From positions 1 through 6,636 of the forward strand of contig CAIOSS010000128.1 of the NCBI GenBank assembly GCA_903860995.1: a stretch of DNA of 6,636 bases, read 5' to 3'. This stretch comes from an uncultured delta proteobacterium. Its GTDB lineage: Bacteria; Myxococcota_A; Polyangia; Polyangiales; Ga0077539. Position numbers and translations under genes: made by a program. Below are positions 1 through 4,756 of this stretch, piece after piece. Position 1 is the first letter of the stretch. Each line of letters opens with the position of its first letter. The notes under the pieces were generated by a model, which saw only the letters and a program-made list of their open reading frames with translations, had not been told where the DNA came from and did no database searches.

Positions 1-746
1 ACCACGCCGCCCTCGATGAGCGGGATGAGCCCGTCGGAGAACATCTCGGTGTGCACGCCAAGGTCGTGCTTGTTGGCGAGCCGGGAGAGCACCGCGTCGG
101 GGATCGCGCCGATGCCCAGCTGGAGGGTCGCGCCGTCCTCGACGAGGCCCGCGATGAGTTCGCCGATGCGCTGCTCGACCTCCGTCGCTTCCGCGGCGGC
201 TCGCTCGTAGAGGGGCCGGGAGGTGTTGACGAAGGCGTCGAAGCGGGCGAGCGGAACCGACGTGTGCCCGTGGGTGCGGGGCATGCGATCGTTGACCTCC
301 GCGATGACGAATCGGGCCGAGTCCACCGCGGCGCGGGCGGCGTCGATGGAGGTGCCCAGGGAGCAGAGCCCGTGGGCGTCGGGGGGAGAGACCTGCACCA
401 GCGCGACGTCGAGGGGGATGGTCCCGGAGGTGAACAGCCCGGGGATGTCCGCGAGGAAGACGGGGATGAAGTCCGCGTCGCCCTCTTCGACCGCGCGACG
501 CAGCCCCTCGCCGACGAAGAAGGACACCGAGCGGAAGCGCTGCGCGAGCTCAGGCTCGGCGAAGGGGAAGGGCCCCGTGGTGTGGAGATGGTAGAGCCGG
601 ACGCCGTCGAGGTCGTCGCGCGCCGCGAGCGCCGTCAGGAGGGGAGTGGGCGTGGCGGCGGCCCCGTGCACGAAGATCCTCGCGCCAGTGGGGATAAGGC
701 TGACGGCCTCGGCTGCGGACATCGCTCGGTCGGTCGGGCTGTTCAT
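1..746 (-). CDS. Acetyl-CoA hydrolase/4-hydroxybutyrate CoA-transferase family protein (partial, C-terminus outside window)
   Basis: Reading leftward from ATG at 746 gives 248 uninterrupted codons that run off the left edge. The sequence resembles the acetyl-CoA hydrolase/transferase family (Ach1, Cat1, 4-hydroxybutyrate CoA-transferase AbfT), whose members are usually about 430 aa, so roughly 180 residues are missing. These enzymes move CoA between acyl groups in the cytoplasm through a glutamyl-CoA thioester. Visible marks are the N-terminal domain with HLHTTGP (about 53-59), the glycine motif GIGAIPDAV (211-219) and HTEMFSDG (232-239). Glu234 of HTEM aligns with the catalytic glutamate of AbfT, so the visible half looks functional. 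The substrate cannot be told from this part. The start is the first ATG in frame; a second ATG at codon 9 (722) is an alternative, and neither has a clear Shine-Dalgarno site. The gene is divergent from the ATPase gene at 839. Confidence 0.88.
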   Translation of the reverse strand, partial: MNSPTDRAMSAAEAVSLIPTGARIFVHGAAATPTPLLTALAARDDLDGVRLYHLHTTGPFPFAEPELAQRFRSVSFFVGEGLRRAVEEGDADFIPVFLADIPGLFTSGTIPLDVALVQVSPPDAHGLCSLGTSIDAARAAVDSARFVIAEVNDRMPRTHGHTSVPLARFDAFVNTSRPLYERAAAEATEVEQRIGELIAGLVEDGATLQLGIGAIPDAVLSRLANKHDLGVHTEMFSDGLIPLIEGGV

Positions 747-838
747 CGTGGCGCCAGTCTGCCATAGGGGGCCTTGGGGCCTGGCGAGCAGGTCGCTCGT
801 GAGGCACGACGCGCGTTGCGGGGTTACGGTGCCCGGCG
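747..838. promoter_or_regulatory. Divergent intergenic region, probable promoters for both flanking genes
   Basis: This 92-base spacer lies between a leftward CoA-transferase gene and a rightward ATPase gene, so it should hold a promoter for each. I cannot identify confident -35/-10 boxes; high-GC promoters are often not recognisable by eye. It contains an inverted repeat, CGAGC (785-789) and GCTCG (795-799) around a 5-base centre, and a shorter one, GGCC-TTGG-GGCC, near 770-780. Either could be an operator or chance in GC-rich DNA. The promoter role is inferred from gene orientation only. Confidence 0.4.
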
Positions 839-1465
839 ATGACGACTGATCTGCGTTGCGGGTGCGCATCGGTGAAGGCCCACCGCCCGCACCGGGTGGT
901 TCTGACGGGGGGCCCCGGGGCAGGGAAGACCGCGGTGCTCGAGGTCGTGCGCAAGCACTTCTGCGAGCACGTGGTGGTGCTCGCCGAGGCCGCGGGCATC
1001 GTCTACGGCGGCGGGTTTCCGCGGCGGGCGACGGAGGCCGGGCGCCGCGCGGCGCAGCTTGCGATCTTCCATGTGCAGGATCAGCTGGAGCGCCTCGCCC
1101 TCGCCGAGGGCGACCCCGCGCTGGTGCTCTGCGACCGCGGCGTGCTCGATGGGCTCGCGTACTGGCCGGGCGAAGACGCGGAGTTCTTCCGCGAGGCGGG
1201 TGTCACCCGCGAGGCGGCGATGGCGCGCTACGCGGCGGTGATCCACCTCGAGACGCCGAGCGCGGCGAACGGGTACAACCACCGCAACGCGCTGCGCATC
1301 GAGACGCCCGAAGAGGCCGCCGTCATCGACCGTCGACTCGCCGCTGTCTGGAGCGGCCACCCGCGTCGATTCGTCGTGGAGAGCTCAACCAACTTCCTGC
1401 AGAAGCTCGAGCGCACCCTGGCGATCCTGCGTGCGGAGGTGCCGCCGTGCTGCGCGAGGCCCTGA
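839..1465 (+). CDS. P-loop ATPase/kinase-like protein, AAA_28 (NadR kinase-like) family
   Basis: The 208-residue cytoplasmic protein has a Walker A motif GGPGAGKT (residues 24-31) just after a hydrophobic beta strand (VVLT), and a Walker B-like strand LVLCDRG (96-101). It also has GGGFPR (57-62), a helix rich in Arg/Ala, and a C-terminal ESSTNF segment (181-186). This layout fits the AAA_28 group, which includes the ribosylnicotinamide kinase domain of NadR and the eukaryotic TTD14-like proteins. Those bind ATP or GTP, but the bacterial stand-alone members have no settled substrate, so I assign none. No membrane segment or signal peptide is visible. The chosen start is ATG 839; GTG 872 (residue 12) is an in-frame alternative that would remove a poorly conserved-looking Cys-containing N-terminus, and neither has a strong ribosome site. 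The 3' end overlaps the next gene, suggesting an operon. Confidence 0.8.
   Translation: MTTDLRCGCASVKAHRPHRVVLTGGPGAGKTAVLEVVRKHFCEHVVVLAEAAGIVYGGGFPRRATEAGRRAAQLAIFHVQDQLERLALAEGDPALVLCDRGVLDGLAYWPGEDAEFFREAGVTREAAMARYAAVIHLETPSAANGYNHRNALRIETPEEAAVIDRRLAAVWSGHPRRFVVESSTNFLQKLERTLAILRAEVPPCCARP
1435..1440 (+). promoter_or_regulatory. Shine-Dalgarno site GGAGGT for the dehydrogenase gene
   Basis: GGAGGT lies inside the end of the ATPase gene, 6 bases before an in-frame GTG at 1447. This is ideal spacing and decides the GTG start. A weaker GAGG (1456-1459) lies 11 bases before the alternative ATG at 1471. Confidence 0.6.
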
Positions 1466-2574
1466 CACCGATGACCCTCCCGCCCGGCCACCGCGTCGTC
1501 ATCTCCGAGCTCGGCGAAGCGCCGCTCGATGCCATCGCCCGCCACGCCGCGCTCGTCGCGATGCCGGCACCCGACCCCGCGACCCTCGGCGATCGCGACG
1601 TCCTCATCGCGATCGCGAGCGCGTCGGTCGGCTGGGTCGACCTGCTCATGACCAGCGGGCAGTACCAGCACCCGCCCAGGCCGCCGTACACGCCTGGCCT
1701 CGAGTACGCCGGCACGGTCGCCTGGCGGGGTCCGGGCGCGGCCGGGGTCGAGGTCGGCGACCGGGTGCTCGTCGACGGTCTGCTCGCCGGTCCGCGCTCG
1801 CTCGGCGACTACCAGGCCTACGGCGGCTTTGCGTCGTACGGTGTCGCCCCTGTCGAGGCGGTGCACCGCATCCCGGGCGGTCTGTCCTTCGACCAGGCAT
1901 GCAACCTCCTCGGCAGCTACGAGACGGCCTACCACTGCCTCGTCACCCGCGGTCGGCTACAGCCGGGGGAGACCGTGCTCATCCACGGCGCCTCGGGCTC
2001 GACGGGCCTCGCGGCGGTGCACCTCGCCCGGCGCCTCGGCGCCACCGTGATCGCTACCGGGCGCTCGGAGGCGAAGCTCGCGGCGGTGCTGCGCGAGGGC
2101 GCCCACCACGTCGTATGCACCCGCGGCGCGGACGGCCCGCGCCCCTTCCGCGACGAGGTCAAGGCGCTCACGGGCGGGCGCGGCGTCGACGTGGTCTACG
2201 ACGGCGTCGGTGGCGACGTCTCGGTCGAGAGCCTGAGGTGCGTCCGCTTCGGCGCGCGGTACCTCATCGTGGGCTGGGCCGCGACGCCCTTCGTCGCGCG
2301 CGGCAAGGGGCTGCGGGGCGCGCCCAACGCCAACCAGCTCCCGACGAACCTCATCATGATGAAGGGCCTCGACGTGCTGGGCTGCCCCACCGTCATTTCG
2401 ACTGTCAACGACCCGACGCTGCGCCCGCCCCGCCTCGCCTACGTGCTCGCGTGGGCGGCGGAGGGGACGCTCCGGCCGCACGTCTCCGATGTGTTTCCGC
2501 TGGCGGAGTTCAGGGCGGCGATGGAAGCGAAGTGGCGGGGTGACGTGGTCGGCGGGTGCGTTGTGCGGCCCTGA
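1447..2574 (+). CDS. Medium-chain dehydrogenase/reductase, NAD(P)H:quinone oxidoreductase-like
   Basis: The protein is 375 aa from GTG 1447, or 367 aa from ATG 1471. It has the two-domain MDR layout: a GroES-like N-terminal domain with PGLEYAGTV (about residues 83-91) and VGDRVL (about 103-108), then a Rossmann fold. The Rossmann part has HGASGSTGLAAVHLA (180-194) as the dinucleotide-binding turn, GRSEAKL shortly after, and VDVVYDGVGG (about 247-256). The Cys/His set that binds catalytic zinc in alcohol dehydrogenases is not visible, so I place it with the zinc-independent quinone oxidoreductase/enoyl reductase branch, which transfers hydride from NAD(P)H to activated double bonds or quinones. 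The substrate is unknown. GTG is preferred because GGAGGT sits 6 bases upstream; it overlaps the ATPase gene by 19 bases, implying translational coupling. The C-terminus looks complete and the gene converges on ccoG. Confidence 0.87.
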   Translation: MLREALTPMTLPPGHRVVISELGEAPLDAIARHAALVAMPAPDPATLGDRDVLIAIASASVGWVDLLMTSGQYQHPPRPPYTPGLEYAGTVAWRGPGAAGVEVGDRVLVDGLLAGPRSLGDYQAYGGFASYGVAPVEAVHRIPGGLSFDQACNLLGSYETAYHCLVTRGRLQPGETVLIHGASGSTGLAAVHLARRLGATVIATGRSEAKLAAVLREGAHHVVCTRGADGPRPFRDEVKALTGGRGVDVVYDGVGGDVSVESLRCVRFGARYLIVGWAATPFVARGKGLRGAPNANQLPTNLIMMKGLDVLGCPTVISTVNDPTLRPPRLAYVLAWAAEGTLRPHVSDVFPLAEFRAAMEAKWRGDVVGGCVVRP

Positions 2575-2581
2575 GAGCTGA

Positions 2582-2594
2582 CCGCGTCGCGCGG
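2582..2594. terminator. Short GC hairpin between convergent genes, weak terminator candidate
   Basis: CCGCG (2582-2586) and CGCGG (2590-2594) form a perfect 5-bp stem with a TCG loop in the 32-base gap between two convergent stop codons. Position favours a shared terminator, but no T-tract follows on either strand, so it is not a canonical intrinsic terminator. Confidence 0.25.
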
Positions 2595-2606
2595 GGGGAG
2601 GGAGCC

Positions 2607-3986
2607 CTACTGGGTGGGGCCGAGGAAGGGGGCCTCGATGGTGCGGGCCTCGCCTCCGCCGAGGGGACGGACGATCACTCGCACCCGCGAGTCGCCCAGC
2701 CCGTGGCGTGGCGTGGTCACGAACACCGGAACGTGCGATCCGGCGAGGGGCTCGAGGATCACCCGGGAAATCGGGATGACGAACACGAAGGGAGGGCCCG
2801 TGACCGGCTCGATGGTGAAGGTCATTCGCCGGCTGGCCTTGTTGACCAGGTGGATGTCGAAGGCGTTGCGGACGTTGCCCTCGTCGAGGGTGTACGGGAG
2901 TCCGTTGAGGCGCAGCAGGTTGGCCTCGAAGGTGGTGTGGCTGCGCAGTGCGAGCGTCGTAGCCGCGAGGCCCAGCGCGCCGAGCAGCGCGTAGAGGGCG
3001 AGCCGCGGCCGGAGGAAGCGCCGGGGGTTGTGCTGCAGGCCCTGGAGGGAGTCGTACCGGATGAGCCCGCGCGGTCGCTCGAGGCGGTCCATCACGTCGT
3101 CGCAGGCGTCGATGCAGCGGGTGCACGCGATGCAGTCGAGCTGCAGGCCGTTGCGGATGTCGATGCCCGTCGGGCACACCACCACGCAGCGGTTGCAGTC
3201 GACGCAGTCGCCCGTGCCCTCGCGCTTGACCTTGCCGCGGGTGCGCGGCTCGCCGCGCTTGGCGTCGTAGCCGATGACGAGGGAGTCCGGATCGGTGAGC
3301 ACCGACTGCAGCCGACCGTAGGGGCAGATCGCCACGCAGGTCTGCTCGCGGAACCACGCGAAGTTGAAGAACATCACCCCGGTCATCGCGACCATCCAGG
3401 CGAAGGCCTCGGGGCTCTGGGCGGGCCCGGCGACGATCATCGCCCAGAGGCTGCGGATCGGCGTGAAGTAGCCGAGGAAGACGTGCGCGACCGCGGTGGC
3501 CAGCGCGAGGTAGATGCTCCAGAGCAGCGCACGGCGCCACGCGCGGTCGAGGGTCCAGCCGGCGTCCGCACGCCGGTGGCGCTGCGCCGCGGGGCCCTCG
3601 ATGAGGCGCTGGAGCGGACGGAACAGCGCCTCGAGGAACACCGTCTGCGGGCAGGCCCAGCCGCACCACATCCGGCCAGCGACGGCGGCGAGAGCGACCA
3701 GCCCGAAGCCGACGCCCGACAGGAGGAAGAACGCCAGCCAGAAGTCCTGGGCGTTGAACACCGAGCCGAAGAGGAAGAAGCGGCGCTGCGCGACATCGAG
3801 CAGCACCGCGGGCTTGTCGCCCACCGTCAGCCACGGGACGACCACGTATACGGCGAGGAGCGCCGCGAAGACCGCGGTGCGCCCGGTGTTGAAGCGCCCG
3901 CGTACGTCGGCCGGGTGGACGGTGGCGCGCGATCCGTCGCTGCGGATCGAGCTGCGCACCTCGACGATCGGGAGGTGGACGGCCAT
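2607..3986 (-). CDS. ccoG: Cytochrome c oxidase accessory protein CcoG (FixG/RdxA), membrane polyferredoxin
   Basis: The 459-aa protein has the full CcoG layout. A short cytoplasmic N-terminus is followed by membrane segments at about 38-54, 83-103, 153-172, 195-212 and 329-346. CGWACP (108-113) and CVAICPYGR (217-225) are the conserved membrane-side cysteine motifs. A two-cluster ferredoxin domain follows, with Cys261, 264, 267, 271 and Cys285, 288, 291, 295, and then an Ig-like C-terminal domain (about 350-459). In the family it acts in the cytoplasmic membrane during cbb3 oxidase assembly and, from work on Rhodobacter, reduces Cu(II) to Cu(I) for the CuB centre. All eight ferredoxin cysteines are present. 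It starts 5 bases after the ccoP stop; GAGG is only 2 bases from the ATG, so translation probably depends on coupling to ccoP. It is the last gene of the operon. Confidence 0.95.
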   Translation of the reverse strand: MAVHLPIVEVRSSIRSDGSRATVHPADVRGRFNTGRTAVFAALLAVYVVVPWLTVGDKPAVLLDVAQRRFFLFGSVFNAQDFWLAFFLLSGVGFGLVALAAVAGRMWCGWACPQTVFLEALFRPLQRLIEGPAAQRHRRADAGWTLDRAWRRALLWSIYLALATAVAHVFLGYFTPIRSLWAMIVAGPAQSPEAFAWMVAMTGVMFFNFAWFREQTCVAICPYGRLQSVLTDPDSLVIGYDAKRGEPRTRGKVKREGTGDCVDCNRCVVVCPTGIDIRNGLQLDCIACTRCIDACDDVMDRLERPRGLIRYDSLQGLQHNPRRFLRPRLALYALLGALGLAATTLALRSHTTFEANLLRLNGLPYTLDEGNVRNAFDIHLVNKASRRMTFTIEPVTGPPFVFVIPISRVILEPLAGSHVPVFVTTPRHGLGDSRVRVIVRPLGGGEARTIEAPFLGPTQ

Positions 3987-3991
3987 CGCCT

Positions 3992-4573
3992 CTACTGTAC
4001 CCCTGCAGTCCCTTGCGGGGCCCGGCCGCCCGCGACGTTGGTGTCCCGGAGCGTGAGCACGAACGCGACGACGGACTGCACCCGGTCGAGCCCGAGCTGC
4101 GGCCCCCACGCGGGCATGCCCTTCGCGAGCACGCCCTCGTTGATGGTGCGCAGGATGGTGGTCGGGCGGCTGCCGTGCATCCACGCGCCGTCGGTGAGGT
4201 TTGGGCCGATGCCCCCGCCGCCGCTGGCCGCGTGGCAGGCCACGCAGCTCTGCGCGAACACGCCGCGGCCGGCCTGCACCGTCGCGGGGTCGCGGGAGAG
4301 GCTGATCAGCGCGTCGTCGGTCATGGCTCCGGCGCGGCGGGCGCGATCGGCGGCGGCGCGGCGGTCGGCAGCGACAGAGGTCTCGTAGCTCTGCGCGAGC
4401 GACGGCCCGGTGCGCAGCACCTCGTAGTGGAACCAGTAGAACACCGCGAACACCACGGCGCCGTAGAGGGTGACCAGCCACCAGTTGGGCAGGTGGTTGT
4501 CGTACTCCTCGATGCCGTCGTACTCGTGGACGACGCGGTCCTCGTACTCGGACCTCTGCGACTCAGCGGCCAT
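3992..4573 (-). CDS. ccoP: cbb3-type cytochrome c oxidase subunit III, short one-haem form (CcoP/FixP)
   Basis: The 193-aa protein starts with a FixP_N-type region: acidic YDGIEEYDNHLPNWW (18-32) leading into one membrane helix (about 31-49). An Ala/Arg-rich linker (about 66-83) follows, then one cytochrome c domain with CVACH (110-114), GIGPNLTD (121-128) and the GMPAWG methionine (Met153), the likely axial haem ligand. The domain faces the periplasm and passes electrons toward CcoO/CcoN. Classical CcoP is about 300 aa with two CxxCH motifs; here the protein stops after one domain plus a 20-residue tail, so it carries one haem. The stop is clean and ccoG follows after 5 bases, so this looks like a genuine short form, not a frameshift. 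GGAG at 4581-4584 lies 7 bases before the ATG. The start overlaps the end of ccoQ by 11 bases. Confidence 0.93.
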   Translation of the reverse strand: MAAESQRSEYEDRVVHEYDGIEEYDNHLPNWWLVTLYGAVVFAVFYWFHYEVLRTGPSLAQSYETSVAADRRAAADRARRAGAMTDDALISLSRDPATVQAGRGVFAQSCVACHAASGGGGIGPNLTDGAWMHGSRPTTILRTINEGVLAKGMPAWGPQLGLDRVQSVVAFVLTLRDTNVAGGRAPQGTAGVQ

Positions 4574-4742
4574 GGGTCAACTCCGCCGCGCCGTCGAGCG
4601 GGAGCGCCGCCAGGGCGTCGAACTGCGACGGCCGCCGTCGCATGGTGCGCACCACGATCATCGCGAACACCGCGATGAACAGCAGGAGCGAGATCACGGG
4701 CAGCGCCAGCATGGGGTGGTTGGCGAAGAATTCTCGGTACAT
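4563..4742 (-). CDS. ccoQ: Small cbb3 oxidase subunit CcoQ/FixQ-like
   Basis: This 59-aa frame begins MYREFFANHP, has one hydrophobic helix (about residues 11-32, LALPVISLLLFIAVFAMIVV), then a basic MRRRP stop-transfer patch (34-38) and a short polar cytoplasmic tail. Size, single-helix topology with the tail inside, and position between the N-O and P genes match CcoQ, which in the family stabilises the CcoNOP complex. Sequence identity in CcoQ is low in general, so the call rests mainly on context. AGGAG lies 9 bases before the ATG. The last 11 bases overlap the start of ccoP, giving a tight translational link. Confidence 0.82.
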   Translation of the reverse strand: MYREFFANHPMLALPVISLLLFIAVFAMIVVRTMRRRPSQFDALAALPLDGAAELTHGR

Positions 4743-4751
4743 CGAACAGTG

Positions 4752-4756
4752 CTCCT
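4752..4756 (-). promoter_or_regulatory. Shine-Dalgarno site AGGAG for ccoQ, overlapping the ccoNO stop
   Basis: On the minus strand the TAG stop of ccoNO (4757-4755) shares its AG with AGGAG, which lies 9 bases before the ccoQ ATG. This arrangement suggests termination and re-initiation coupling and supports the ccoQ start. Confidence 0.6.

Noticed and set aside
51..767. A 238-codon plus-strand frame over the CoA-transferase
   Set aside because: The minus strand encodes a conserved enzyme with its catalytic motif. This frame is a Gly/Glu/Arg-rich shadow.
856..1446. Upstream extension of the dehydrogenase frame through the ATPase gene
   Set aside because: The frame is open by GC bias only. 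The translated part is Arg/Gly-rich without motifs, while the +1 frame carries the P-loop ATPase; the dehydrogenase begins at 1447 or 1471.
1957..3834. A 625-codon minus-strand frame spanning the dehydrogenase end and ccoG
   Set aside because: It crosses two real genes in the wrong frame, including the convergent junction, and its Arg/Pro/Ala-rich product resembles nothing.
2556..4388. A 610-codon plus-strand frame opposite ccoG and ccoP
   Set aside because: It is an antisense shadow of clearly recognisable ccoG and ccoP. Its composition is Glu/Arg/Ala/Gly-rich low complexity, typical of reversed high-GC codons, and it shows no domain.
3987..4481. Longer ccoG starting upstream at 4481
   Set aside because: The extension overlaps ccoP and reads as Arg-rich noise. 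The conserved CcoG sequence begins shortly after ATG 3986, which sits just after the ccoP stop.
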